From assembly GCF_011383005.1 (NCBI RefSeq), contig NZ_CP049935.1, positions 62,001 through 126,000 on the forward strand: a stretch of DNA of 64,000 nt. The letters run 5' to 3'. A program made the position numbers and the translations under genes. The stretch is from Phycicoccus sp. HDW14 (lineage in GTDB: Bacteria > Actinomycetota > Actinomycetes > Actinomycetales > Dermatophilaceae). Positions 37,317 through 46,878 of the stretch are shown piece by piece. The notes below the pieces were generated by a model. It was not told the origin of the DNA. It ran no database searches and worked only from the letters and a program-made list of their open reading frames with translations. Position 1 is the stretch's first letter; each line of letters opens with the position of its first letter.

Positions 37317-38515
37317 ATGACCTCCCTGCGCCACCTCCTCGACCTCCTCCGGGAGCGGTCCGTCGTGACCCGCACCGGCTGGGGCGCGGGTGTCGTCGGG
37401 GTGGTCTCGGCACTGCTCGGCTGGGTGCTGTCGTGGGACGAGGCACGCATCATCGGGCTGGGGCTCGTCGTCCTGCTCGTGCTCTCGGTGCTCATGTCGC
37501 TCGGCGGCTCGCGGGTCGACCTCGACCTCACGGTGCACCCCGGCCGGGTGCGCCCCGGGATGACCGCCGACGGGTCCCTGCTCGTGACCAACGGCCGCAG
37601 CCGCCGGGTCGCGCCGGCCGACCTCGAGGTGCCGGTCGACGGGCGCATCGAGGCCTTCCGGATGGCCTCGCTCGGCCCCGGCGTGCGCGTCGACTACCCG
37701 TTCGAGATCCCGACGAGCAAGCGCGGCGTGCTCGTCGTCGGGCCGGTGACCACGGTGCTCGGCGACCCCTTCGGGCTGGCCCGGCGCACGCTCAACACCT
37801 CGCGCACCGTCGAGCTCTTCGTGCACCCCGAGGTGGTGCGCCTGCCCTCGCTCGACGCCGGCCTCATCCGCGACCTCGAGGGCCGGCCCACCCAGGACCC
37901 GTCGATGTCCGACCTCGACTTCCACACCCTGCGCACCTACCTGCCCGGCGACGACCGGCGGCACGTGCACTGGCAGTCGTCGGCGCGGATGTCGGCGGCC
38001 GCCGGCACGACGACGCTGATGATGAAGGGCTACACCGACACCCGGCGCTCGCACCTCGGGGTGCTCTTCGACGCCCGGCTCGAGGGCTACGCCGACGAGG
38101 ACACCTTCGAGGCCGGTGTCACCGCCGCCGCGTCGGTCGCCGTCCGGGCACTGCGCGACGAGATGGACGTCAGCGTCGTCGCCGGCTCGCACGCCGTCGA
38201 CCGCGCCGGCGTGGCCCGCACCCTCGACGGCTTCTCGCGGGTCGAGCCCGATGACACCGACCTGCCGACCCTCGCCGCCCGGATGGCGGGGCTGGCGCCC
38301 GGCACGTCCATCGCCGTCGTCGTCACCGGCCCCGACACCCCGGTCGCCGAGGTCCAGCGGGCGTCGGGCCACCTCGGTCCGCACGTCCGCCTCTTCGTGC
38401 TGCGGATGGCCCCGGGGGAGCGGAGCAGCGCCTCGACCGTCCTCGGCATCACCTTCCTCACCGTCGGGTCGCTCGACGACCTCCCGCGCCTCGTCCGGGT
38501 GGTGGGGGCCAGTGA
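37317..38515 (+). CDS. DUF58 domain membrane protein (one frameshift near the end)
   Basis: 399 residues after repair. Two N-terminal membrane segments (GAGVVGVVSALLGWVL, IIGLGLVVLLVLSVL) precede a beta-rich domain and the DUF58 signature DLDFHTLRTYLPGDDRRHVHW, then a degenerate VWA-like domain. The frame would run on through the next gene, but adding one G in GGTGGGGGCC (38501-38510) gives the end VVGGQ and a TGA at 38513-38515, overlapping the next GTG as GTGA. Partner of MoxR; anchors that complex at the membrane. Confidence 0.88.
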
Positions 38516-40931
38516 GCACCAGGACCGCCGAGCGCACCGTGGCCACGCCCGCGCCCTCCGGGGCCGCGGTGCTGGTTCCGTCGGACCTCCCCAGCGCCCC
38601 GATGACCCGCCGGGCGCGGGCCCTGGCCCGTCGCCGCCGCCACGCCGCCGCCGACGTCCTCGGGGTGCTCGTCCTGACCGCGACGGCCCTCAGCGCGTTC
38701 GCCGGCACCTTCGACGGCCCGTGGTGGGTCGTGACGAGCGCGGTGGGGCTGGTCGCCGGGGTGCTCCTGACCCTCGTCCTCGACCGCTTCCGCTTGCCGT
38801 GGTGGACCGCGGCCCCGGCCCTGGTCGTCGTCGCCGCCCTCCTCGCGCCGCCGCTGACCCTGCGCGGTACCGCCGCCGGGCCGTGGCCGACCCCCACCGC
38901 GTGGGCGACCCTCGCCGACACCTCCACCGACGGCTGGCGCCGGCTGCTCACCACCCTCCCGCCGGTCGACGGCGCCGGGCCGCTGGCGCTGCTGCCGTTC
39001 CTCCTCGCGCTCGTCGGCGGGTGCGCCGCCCTGATGGTCGCCCGTCGGACGTGGTCGCCCTACCTCCCCGTCCTCGTGCCCGCGCTCGTCGGCGTGGCGT
39101 CGGTCGCCCTCGGGGTCGTCGCCCCCGGCGGGGTCGTCGCCCGCGGTGCGGTGCTGCTGACCGCCGCGCTCGTCTGGGGCACCACGCGCTCGCGCCGCTC
39201 GGTCGTCGTCCACACGGCCCGCAACCTCGAGCGGATGGCCACCGCCGCCCTGCTGCTCGCGGTCGTCGGGGTCATCGTGCTCGGGGCCATCCCGTGGGTG
39301 GGCACCGCCCAGCGGCAGGTGCTGCGCGAGCACGTCGAGCCCCCGTTCGCCGCCACCGACCGCCCGAGCCCGCTCGCCGCCTTCCGCGCCTTCCGCCCGG
39401 TCGCCCTCGACCTCGCCGACCGGCAGCTGCTGCGGGTCACCGGGCTCCCGCAGGGGACGCTATTGCGGCTGGCCACCGTCGACAGCTACTCCGGCACCGT
39501 GTGGGCCGCGGGCAACGCGACGTCCACCTCGGCAGGCGGGTCCGGCAGCTTCCTGCGGGTCGGCGCCCGCATCCCCCGGGCCGACGGCGGCCGCGACGCG
39601 ACGGCCACGGTGACCATCGGCGCGGCCTGGGCCGAGCGCCGCGAGCTGCGCATCTGGGTGCCGACGGTCGGCAGCGAGACGCGCATCGCCTTCGACGGGC
39701 CGCGGGCGCAGGACCGCGACGACGACCTGCGCTACAACCTCGACACCGGCGCGGCCGTCCTGCCCGAGGGCTGTCCACCGACGAGACGTACGTGCTCGAC
39801 GAGCAGCTCGGGGCCCCCGACACCGGTGTCCCCGCGACGCCCCCCGTCGACCCGACCCTCGCCCAGCCGGTGGCCCGGCTCGTCGCCGCGAGCGTCGCCG
39901 GCGGGGGTGACCCGATGACCCAGCTGCGGTCGGTCGCGACCCGGTTGCGCACCATCGGGGCCTACAGCGACGGCGGCACCGGCGAGGAGACGATCCTCCC
40001 CGGGCACTCCTCCGGGCGGCTGGCCTCCTTCGTCTCCGAGGCCGAGCCGGCCGGCAACGACGAGCAGTTCGCGGCGACCCTCGCGCTGTCGGCGGCCTAC
40101 CTCGGGATGCCGGCGCGGATCGTGCTCGGTGCGGTGCCCGCGAGCGACGGCGTCGTGCGCGGCAGCGACGTGCGGGCCTGGGTCGAGGTGCACGACGGCA
40201 CCCGCTGGCAGCTCATCGCCCCGGACGAGTTCGTGCCCCCGCGCGACAAGGCGCCCAAGCCCCGGGCCGTGCTCGAGCAGGACCGCAGCCGAGCAGCCGC
40301 GGTGCCGCCCCCCACCGCGCAGCGCCCGCCGAGCAGCGAGGACGGCTTCACCCTCGACGAGTCGGCGAGCGGGCGCAGCCGCACCTCGGCCCCCGAGGTC
40401 AGCACGCCGCTGCCGCTGTGGGTCAGGGTCACGCTGGCCGGAGTCGCCGTGCCGGTGCTCGGCCTGCCCCTGTGGACCGGGCTGCTCGTGCTCGTCAAGG
40501 GGCTGCGCCGGCTGGTGCGCAGGCGGCGCGGTGCTCCGGCGGCGCGGGCCGCCGCGGCCTGGGACGACGTGCTCGACTCCCTGCGCGACGCCGGTTACGC
40601 GGTCTCGCGCCGGGACACGCGGCGCGAGGTGGCCAAGGTGGTCGGGGGAGCGGCGCTGCTCGACACCGCCCGGGCGGTCGACGGCGCGGTGTTCGGCCCG
40701 GCGGGTGCGAACGACGCGACGGCCGAGCGCACCTGGGCGCTCGCGGGTCGGGCCCGCCACGAGGTCGCCGAGGGCCGCTCGCGCCGGGAGCGGTGGCGGC
40801 GGGCCGTCTCGCTGACCTCCTTGCTGCCCGCGCGCCGGGCCACCGCCGGCCGGACGCCGTCGGGCATCCACGCCGCCCGGGTCGGTGACGCCTCGAGCGC
40901 GACCGCCCCCGAGACCGTCCTCGTCGGCTGA
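38512..40931 (+). CDS. DUF3488/transglutaminase-like membrane protein (one frameshift)
   Basis: 806 residues after repair. About six membrane segments in the first 270 residues, an extracytoplasmic DUF3488-type domain, a transglutaminase-like core, a last membrane segment (VTLAGVAVPVLGLPLWTGLL) and a cytoplasmic DUF4129-like tail. The frame breaks near 39768-39772 (AVLPEG then LSTDETYVLDEQL); one added G or C repairs it. The core lacks the usual catalytic Cys (GNDEQFAATLAL), the His (DVRAWVEVH) and the Asp, so enzyme activity is doubtful. GTG 38512 overlaps the DUF58 stop. Its stop at 40929-40931 meets the convergent VanZ stop in a palindrome. Confidence 0.87.
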
Positions 40932-40932
40932 C

Positions 40933-41537
40933 TCAGCCGCCGGGGACCGCGGGCAGAGGGATGCGTTCGTCGACGGCACCCGCCGCGGACCCGACGTCGT
41001 GCACGTGCAGGAGCCGCACGGGCGAGAGGGCGTAGAGCCCGGCGGCCAGCACCGCCACGACCGTCGCCGCCGAGCAGGCGCGTCGCACGAGAGTGGTCGC
41101 CCGGGCGCCCCCGGCGGCCCGGACGACGGCCAGTGCGGCGAGCCCCAGCAGACCGCCGGCCGTGTCGGACAGGACGTCGGTGACGTCCGAGCGGCCGACT
41201 CCCAGCACGAACTGGGCGACCTCGAGGGCCGCGCTCGCCGTGGCCACGACGAGGGTCACGACGGCCACGACGACGGCCGGTCGGGCCCGCACGAGCAGCC
41301 CGAGGTGGACCCGAAGGGCACGAACAGGGCCACGTTGGCGGCCACCTCGAGCCCGGTGCTCGGGCCGGAGGTGGCAGTCCTGACGAACGGCACGAGCTTG
41401 ACGAACCGCTCGCTGCCGGTCCACGGCGGCTCGAGCTTCCACAGCACCGTCCAGACCAGGAGCAGGAGGTAGACCGCGAGCAGCACGAGGACGAGGGAGC
41501 GCCCCGGGGCCGGACGCGACACCTCCCGCGGCCTCAT
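40933..41537 (-). CDS. VanZ-like membrane protein (one frameshift)
   Basis: 201 residues after repair, four or five membrane segments: SLVLVLLAVYLLLLVWTVLW, LEVAANVALFVPFG, RPAVVVAVVTLVVATAS, DTAGGLLGLAALAVV, ATVVAVLAAGLYAL. The VanZ signature is NVALFVPFGVHLGLL plus SALEVAQF-like AALEVAQFVLGVGRSDVTDV, but the frame breaks at the CCC of 41310-41312; one added base joins both halves. ATG 41537 overlaps the VanY stop (ATGA). VanZ relatives affect teicoplanin sensitivity and wall assembly; pairing with VanY fits that. Confidence 0.85.
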
Positions 41538-42243
41538 CGGGCCATCCGCGGGTCGTGGGTGGGGTCGGCGTACGGGGCGGGACAGCCGTCGCGCGCGGCG
41601 TCCTCGCGCAGCTCGACGTGCCACGGCTCGTTGGCGTACACGCGGCACAGGCCGTACTCCTCGCCGTGCCGGGCCAGCCAGGTCATCGCGTCGGCCGGGC
41701 CGACGTCGACGGCGTCCCCGCCGACGTGCGGCGAGGTGTCCGGGGTGGCGACCCAGCGGGCGGCCTCGGCCGCGGACCCGTACTGCGACACCGCGTCCGC
41801 GAGCAGGTGGGCCTGGTAGGCGCGCGACCGCCACCCGCTCTCCAGGCGGATGCGCACGCCGTCGTCGGCGGCGTCGGCGGTCGCGGCGCGCAGGGCCGCG
41901 CGCAGCTCGGGGTCGAGCCGGGCGACCCCCGGGTAGAGGGTGTCGCGGACGGTGGCCCCGTCCGGGAGCCGGCCGTCGGCCGTGCCGAGGGAGTGGGGGT
42001 GGTCGCCGGCGGCCCCCGGCGTCGAGGCCTTCACGGTCCTCGCGGGCTTCGTGGTGCGCGCCGGTCGCGCGGGGGCGGCCGGGGTGCGGCCTCGACCCGC
42101 GACGGCACGTCGGCCGAGGCACCGGGCGGGTCCGCGGCGGCCCCGGTGGCGATGCGGACCGCCGGCACGGCGGCGAGGAGCGCGAGGGTGAGGCCGACGA
42201 CGACGCGGCGTCGTCCGCGGGTCCGCGCGGGGGTTCTGGACAT
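41534..42243 (-). CDS. VanY-type D-alanyl-D-alanine carboxypeptidase (one frameshift)
   Basis: 236 residues after repair. An N-terminal basic stretch and one membrane anchor or signal peptide (RRVVVGLTLALLAAVPAVR), a Pro/Ala/Thr-rich linker, then an M15B peptidase domain: SGWRSRAYQAHLLADAV, the zinc motif TSPHVGGDAVDVGP (HxxGxxxD) and EPWHVEL with the catalytic Glu and third zinc His. It cleaves the terminal D-Ala of peptidoglycan stems outside the membrane. The frame breaks in the linker at 42071-42084, where C/G runs abound; one added base repairs it. ATG 42243. Diverges from the response regulator, whose repeat site lies between. Confidence 0.86.
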
Positions 42244-42291
42244 GCCGGCCAGTCAAGGTCGGGCCGTGTTGCCGCGCCGTATGCACTTCCG

Positions 42292-42324
42292 GATACGCCG
42301 GCGATACACCGGCGTGCCTAGCAT
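42292..42324 (+). promoter_or_regulatory. 11-bp tandem repeats and -10 box before the response regulator
   Basis: GATACGCCGGC (42292-42302) and GATACACCGGC (42303-42313) are adjacent direct repeats differing at one base; the 11-base period is what OmpR/PhoB-type dimers recognise. TAGCAT (42319-42324) is a -10 box ending six bases before ATG 42331. The repeats overlap the expected -35 region, suiting autoregulation, and could also serve the divergent VanY-VanZ operon. Confidence 0.6.
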
Positions 42325-42330
42325 CGGGTC

Positions 42331-43019
42331 ATGCGTGTGCTCGTCGTCGAGGACGAACCCCTCATGGCCGAGGCGATCCGGGACGGTCTGCGGCTCGAGG
42401 CCATCGCCGCCGACCTGGCACCCGACGGCGACACCGCCCTCGAGCTGCTCGACGTCCACACCTACGACATCGCCGTCCTCGACCGGGACGTCCCCGGCCC
42501 GTCCGGCGATGAGGTGGCGCGGCACATCGTCGCCTCCGGCAGCGGTCTGCCGATCCTCATGCTCACGGCCGCCGACCGGCTCGACGACAAGGCCTCCGGG
42601 TTCGAGCTCGGGCCGACGACTACCTCACCAAGCCGTTCGAGCTGCAGGAGCTCGTGCTGCGGCTGCGGGCCCTGCACCGTCGACGCGCCCACCACCGCCC
42701 GCCGGTGCTCGAGGTCGCCGGCCTGCGGCTCGACCCGTTCCGGCGGGAGGTCCACCGTGACGGGCGCTACGTCGCCCTGACCCGCAAGCAGTTCGCCGTT
42801 CTCGAGGTCCTCGTCACCGCGGGCGGCGGCGTGGTGAGCGCCGAGGAGCTGCTCGAGCGCGCTTGGGACGTCAACGCCGACCCGTTCACCAACGCCGTGC
42901 GCATCACGGTCTCGGCGTTGCGCAAGCGCCTCGGCCAGCCGGGGATCGTCGCGACGGTGCCGGGGGTCGGGTACCGCATCGAGGTCGCGGCCGCCGCTCC
43001 CGGGGGTGACGCCGGGTGA
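42331..43019 (+). CDS. OmpR/PhoB-type response regulator (one frameshift)
   Basis: 229 residues after repair. Receiver: acidic E7/D8 in VVEDEP, phospho-acceptor D51 in VLDRDVPGPSGDE, switch Thr in LMLTAADRLDDKA and, after the break, Lys in DDYLTKPFELQEL. The winged-helix domain follows: PVLEVAGLRLDPFRREV, LTRKQFAVLEVLVTAGGGVVS, ALRKRLGQPGIVATVPGVGYR. The break is at GGG 42610-42612 (FELG then ADDYLTKPF after adding one G). Probably leaderless. GTG of the kinase overlaps its stop. Likely controls VanYZ-type wall functions (inference from position). Confidence 0.9.
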
Positions 43020-44101
43020 CCAGGGAGCCCGGGATGAGCGTGCGGCTCAAGCTGACCCTCAGCTACGCGGGGTTCCTGCTGGCCGCCGGCGGGCTGCTGC
43101 TGGCGACCGTCTGGGTCTTCCTCCTGCGCTACGTCCCGGACCAGTCCGTCGCCGGGCCGGGGCCGTTCCAGCCGAGCCGCACCGACCTGCAGAACGCCTT
43201 CGTGCCGCGTGCCGGGCAGGCGATGGTCTTCCTGCTCGTCGTCGGCCTGGTCGGCGGGTGGTTCCTCGCGGGCCGGATGCTCTCGCCGCTGGCCCGGATC
43301 ACCGACGCGACCCGCACCGCTGCCGCCGGGTCGCTCTCGCACCGCATCCGGATGGAGGGGCGCGACGACGAGTTCCGCGAGCTGGCCGACGCCTTCGACG
43401 GGATGCTCGGGCGCCTCGACGCGCACGTCGCCGAGCAGCAGCGGTTCGCCGCCAACGCCTCCCACGAGCTGCGCACCCCGCTGGCGATCACCCAGACCCT
43501 GCTCGACGTCGCGCGCCGCAACCCTGCGCACGACCACGACGAGCTCCTCGAGCGGCTGCTGCACGTCAACACGCGGGCCGTCGCACTCACCGAGGCGCTG
43601 CTGCTGCTCAGCCGGGCCGACCGGCGCTCGTTCACGCACGAGCCGGTCGACCTGTCGCTGTTCGCCGAGGACGCCGCCGAGACCCTGCTGCCGCTGGCCG
43701 AGGGGCGCGGGGTGGCCATCGAGGTGTCCGGCGACGCGGCACCGACCACGGGGTCGCCGGCGCTGCTCCAGCAGCTGACGACCAACCTCGTGCACAACGC
43801 GGTCGTCCACAACCTGCCCGACGGCGGCACGGTCTGGGTCACGACGCGGGCGGGCGACGAGGGCGTCGAGCTGAGCGTCGTGAACACCGGTGAGGCGCTG
43901 GGCACCTCGCTCGTCGCGATCCTCAAGGAGCCGTTCCTGCGCGGGTCGGCGCGCACGGGCGGCGACCAGGGCGTCGGGCTCGGACTGGCCATCGCCGAGA
44001 GCATCACCCGCGCGCACGACGGCGCACTGCTGCTGGCGCGCCGGGCCGAGGGAGGCCTCAGCGCGACCGTGCGGCTGCCCGCGGGTCGCTGGGGTCGGTA
44101 G
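43016..44101 (+). CDS. Sensor histidine kinase, HAMP/HisKA type
   Basis: 361 residues. Two membrane segments (LSYAGFLLAAGGLLLATVWVF, residues ~15-35, and AMVFLLVVGLVGGWFLAG, ~69-86) enclose a short ~30-residue extracytoplasmic loop, so the sensor part is small. A HAMP domain follows, then HisKA with H150 in NASHELRTPLAITQTLL and a HATPase_c domain with N-box TTNLVHNAVVHN, and GVGLGLAIAESITRAHDG. GTG 43016 overlaps the regulator stop. It phosphorylates the regulator at 42331-43019. Confidence 0.93.
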   Translation: MTREPGMSVRLKLTLSYAGFLLAAGGLLLATVWVFLLRYVPDQSVAGPGPFQPSRTDLQNAFVPRAGQAMVFLLVVGLVGGWFLAGRMLSPLARITDATRTAAAGSLSHRIRMEGRDDEFRELADAFDGMLGRLDAHVAEQQRFAANASHELRTPLAITQTLLDVARRNPAHDHDELLERLLHVNTRAVALTEALLLLSRADRRSFTHEPVDLSLFAEDAAETLLPLAEGRGVAIEVSGDAAPTTGSPALLQQLTTNLVHNAVVHNLPDGGTVWVTTRAGDEGVELSVVNTGEALGTSLVAILKEPFLRGSARTGGDQGVGLGLAIAESITRAHDGALLLARRAEGGLSATVRLPAGRWGR

Positions 44102-44125
44102 CTCCGGCCGCCGGTCCGGCCCGGG

Positions 44126-44623
44126 TCAGCCGGCCGACCGGCGCCAGGGCCAGAAGCGGCGACGCGGTGGGTCGGTGAGCGGGGTCGGGCGCTCGGGGGC
44201 GAGGTCGACGGCGCCACGCGGCGGGGCGAACCGGGCGTGCGCGCGCGTCCGGGAGCGGGACGCGGGCGCGGGAGCAGCGTGCGCCGGGGCGGTGTGGCCC
44301 GGTGCGGGAGCGTCCGGCGTTCCGGGCGGAGCCGGTGCTGCGGAAGGCACGGCCCAGGGGGCGATGCGGTGCTCGAGGTCGGGTCCGGTGCGCCGTGCGG
44401 CCGCCCGGGCCGGTTCCGGGGCGTCGCGCACCATCGGCGCCGGAGGCGGTGCGGCCACCGGGGTGGTCGGGGGAGCAGCAGTCGTCGGCGGCGGATGGGT
44501 GCCGGACTCCGGCGGGCCCCACGCCGCCCGCAGCCGCGAGCGGGGGATGGTGTCGCCGTCGACGTCGTGGACCCCGCCGACCGGGGGCTCCTCGCGCGGC
44601 TGCGCGGCATCCGGGTCGACCAC
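44126..44623 (-). CDS. Pro/Ala-rich hypothetical protein
   Basis: A probable 165-residue protein, convergent with the kinase and divergent from nuoC. It begins VVDPDAAQPREEPPVGG, contains VDGDTIPRSRLRAAWGP, is then low-complexity Pro/Ala/Arg, and ends FWPWRRSAG, which looks like a genuine basic terminus. No domain, membrane segment or signal peptide is visible. The case rests on third-position composition and sensible ends; high GC makes such frames open by chance, so it may not be a gene. Confidence 0.45.
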   Translation of the reverse strand: MVDPDAAQPREEPPVGGVHDVDGDTIPRSRLRAAWGPPESGTHPPPTTAAPPTTPVAAPPPAPMVRDAPEPARAAARRTGPDLEHRIAPWAVPSAAPAPPGTPDAPAPGHTAPAHAAPAPASRSRTRAHARFAPPRGAVDLAPERPTPLTDPPRRRFWPWRRSAG

Positions 44624-44713
44624 GCCGTCATCGTAGCCAGCACGCCCTCCCCCCGACGGCGCTTCGGGGGCGAGCCGGTGGGTGCGCACGGGTGCGCCGG
44701 GGCGGTGTCTCGC

Positions 44714-44719
44714 TAGGCT
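44714..44719 (+). promoter_or_regulatory. -10 box of the nuoC-N operon, leaderless type
   Basis: TAGGCT ends seven bases before GTG 44727. No ribosome site is present. The match in geometry and sequence to the nuoA box (TAGGGT, eight bases) suggests both nuo transcripts start in the same way. Confidence 0.5.
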
Positions 44720-44726
44720 GCCGGAC

Positions 44727-45248
44727 GTGGCGGACGAGACGCGGGTGGTCGAGCCCGGTGGGTGGCGCGAGGCCGCCGCCGCCGCTCTCGACGACGGCTT
44801 CGCCTTCCTCGACTGGCTGAGCGCCGTCGACCGCACCGACGACGCGTCCGCGCCGGGCTTCGACGTCGTCCTCCACCTCTACGACGTCTCGACCCCGGGC
44901 GCCCTGCGCGGCCTGCTCCTGTCCACCCGGCTGCCGGACGGCGAGGCCATCGCGTCCCTCACCCCGGTGTTCGCCGGCGCCGCCTGGCACGAGCGCGAGA
45001 CCCACGAGATGTTCGGCATCGACGTCGACGGCTTCGACGACGGCAGCGGCCTCGGGCTGCGTCCGCTGCTGCTGCCCGACGGCTTCGAGGGCACGCCGCT
45101 GCGCAAGTCCTTCCAGCTCGCGGCCCGCGCCTCCAAGCCGTGGCCCGGCGGCAAGGAACCCGGCGAGGGGCACGAGTCGGCGAAGTCGCCGAGCCGCCGG
45201 CGCGTGCAGGCCCCGGGCGTCCCGCCGCCGGAGTGGGGGCCGCGATGA
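44727..45248 (+). CDS. nuoC: NADH-quinone oxidoreductase subunit C
   Basis: A 173-residue 30-kDa-type subunit of the peripheral arm. Family marks: [47 protein letters not shown] (core [12 protein letters not shown]), and [18 protein letters not shown]. The C-terminal ~35 residues are Arg/Pro-rich. It is not fused to NuoD, and the next gene is nuoH, so nuoD, nuoE, nuoF and nuoG, which usually stand here, are all missing. GTG 44727 follows a leaderless -10 box. Confidence 0.9.
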   Translation: MADETRVVEPGGWREAAAAALDDGFAFLDWLSAVDRTDDASAPGFDVVLHLYDVSTPGALRGLLLSTRLPDGEAIASLTPVFAGAAWHERETHEMFGIDVDGFDDGSGLGLRPLLLPDGFEGTPLRKSFQLAARASKPWPGGKEPGEGHESAKSPSRRRVQAPGVPPPEWGPR

Positions 45249-46201
45249 CCCTCCTCGAGGTCGTGCTCCGGGCCGTCGCGGCGCTGGCCGCCTTCCTCGT
45301 CCTGCCGCTGCTCGTCGGGCAGGCCGAGCACAAGGTGATGGCCCACATGCAGGGCCGGCTCGGGCCGATGTACGCCGGCGGCTTCCACGGCTGGGCGCAG
45401 CTGGTCGCCGACGGCGTCAAGTTCGTGCAGAAGGAGGACATCGTCCCGGCGGCCGCCGACCGGTGGGTCTTCCGGCTCGCCCCGGCCGTCGCCCTCGTGC
45501 CCTACCTCGTGGCGCTCGCGACCATCCCGGTGCACCCGGGCGTGGCCGCGGTCGAGGTCCCCGGGTCGGTGCTGCTCGTCCTCGCGGCCACCTCGGTCGG
45601 TGCGCTCGGCACGCTGATGGCCGGGTGGTCGAGCGCCAACAAGTACTCGCTCATCGGCGGCCTGCGCGCCGCGGCCCAGCTCGTGTCGTACGAGCTGCCC
45701 GTCGTCCTCGCCGTCGCGTCGGTCGCGCTGGCGGGTGGGTCGCTCTCGCTCGCCGGGCTCGTCGAGGCGTGGAGCCCGTGGTGGCTGCTCTGGCAGCTGC
45801 CCGGCGCGTTCGTCTTCCTCGTCGCAGCCGTCGCCGAGCTCCAGCGGCCGCCCTTCGACATGCCGGTCGCCGACGCCGAGCTCGTCATGGGCGCCTGGAC
45901 CGAGTACACCGGACTGCGCTTCGCCTTCTTCCTGCTCGCCGAGTACGCCGGCATCGTCGTCATGTCGCTGCTCTTCGCCGTGCTGTGGCTGGGCGGGTGG
46001 CACGGGCCGTTCAGCGACGGCGTCGGCTGGCTGTGGACCCTGCTCAAGGGTTTCGTCGTCGCGTTCGTCGTCATCTGGGTGCGGGTCGCCTGGCCGCGGC
46101 TGCGCGAGGACCAGCTGCAGCGCATCGCGTGGCTGTGGCTCGTTCCGCTGGCGCTGGGCCAGCTGGTCCTCACGGGAGTCGGGGTGGTGGCGGGATGGTG
46201 A
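45245..46201 (+). CDS. nuoH: NADH-quinone oxidoreductase subunit H
   Basis: A 318-residue eight-segment subunit that forms the quinone cavity floor together with NuoB and NuoD. Conserved parts: [58 protein letters not shown] ([10 protein letters not shown]), [27 protein letters not shown] and [17 protein letters not shown], all with the acidic residues used in coupling. Length is slightly short of many homologues. ATG 45245 overlaps the nuoC stop (ATGA). Confidence 0.95.
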   Translation: MTLLEVVLRAVAALAAFLVLPLLVGQAEHKVMAHMQGRLGPMYAGGFHGWAQLVADGVKFVQKEDIVPAAADRWVFRLAPAVALVPYLVALATIPVHPGVAAVEVPGSVLLVLAATSVGALGTLMAGWSSANKYSLIGGLRAAAQLVSYELPVVLAVASVALAGGSLSLAGLVEAWSPWWLLWQLPGAFVFLVAAVAELQRPPFDMPVADAELVMGAWTEYTGLRFAFFLLAEYAGIVVMSLLFAVLWLGGWHGPFSDGVGWLWTLLKGFVVAFVVIWVRVAWPRLREDQLQRIAWLWLVPLALGQLVLTGVGVVAGW

Positions 46202-46878
46202 GCAACGGGTCGGGCACGGAGCCGAGGGACGAGCGCGGACGCGACGGCGGGCTGCCGGGCGTCCTCAAGGGGCTGGCCACGACAGCGCGAACAGCGTTGC
46301 GCCCCAGCCACACCCACGAGTACCCGGATGTCGCGCCGAGCCTGCCGCCGCGCAGCCGCGGGGTCATCGCGCTGCTCGAGGAGAACTGCACCTCGTGCAT
46401 GCTCTGCGCCCGCGAGTGCCCCGACTGGTGCATCTACATCGACTCGCACAAGGAGACGATCCCGGCGCCGACCGAGGGCGGGCGCGAGCGGCAGCGCAAC
46501 GTCCTCGACCGGTTCGCGATCGACTTCTCGCTCTGCATGTACTGCGGCATCTGCATCGAGGTGTGCCCCTTCGACGCCCTCTTCTGGAGCCCGCAGTTCG
46601 AGTACGCCGAGGTGTCCATCCTGGACCTGCTCCACGAGAAGGACCGGCTGGGGGAGTGGATGGCCACCGTGCCGCCACCGCCGGCGCTCGACGAGAAGGC
46701 CGCCGAGCCGGCCGAGGTCGCCGCCGTCAACCGGCCGGCGCGCGGCACCGGGCTCGTCGGTGGTGCGGGCGCCGGCGCCCGTCCGCCGCGCACCGTCCGG
46801 CCGCGGGTGGCAGGCGAGGCCCGCCCGGCGCCGCCCGAGGCCGCCCCCGAGGCCGCCGCTCCGGAGGATCCCTCGTGA
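46195..46878 (+). CDS. nuoI: NADH-quinone oxidoreductase subunit I with C-terminal extension
   Basis: A 227-residue subunit with two [4Fe-4S] clusters (N6a/N6b): C65-x2-C68-x2-C71-x3-C75 in [13 protein letters not shown] and C114-x2-C117-x2-C120-x3-C124 in [13 protein letters not shown]. The core ends near residue 155; a ~70-residue Ala/Pro/Glu-rich tail follows, not part of the fold. The N-terminal ~45 residues are also extended. ATG 46195 overlaps the nuoH stop. In complexes lacking NuoEFG this subunit is the natural docking point for ferredoxin-derived electrons. Confidence 0.94.
   Translation: MVSNGSGTEPRDERGRDGGLPGVLKGLATTARTALRPSHTHEYPDVAPSLPPRSRGVIALLEENCTSCMLCARECPDWCIYIDSHKETIPAPTEGGRERQRNVLDRFAIDFSLCMYCGICIEVCPFDALFWSPQFEYAEVSILDLLHEKDRLGEWMATVPPPPALDEKAAEPAEVAAVNRPARGTGLVGGAGAGARPPRTVRPRVAGEARPAPPEAAPEAAAPEDPS

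Noticed and set aside
37317..40931. An apparent 1204-residue fusion of DUF58 and transglutaminase domains
   Set aside because: The middle third is frame-shadow sequence rich in Arg/Pro; the real DUF3488 N-terminus is in another frame. Two single-base losses create the illusion.
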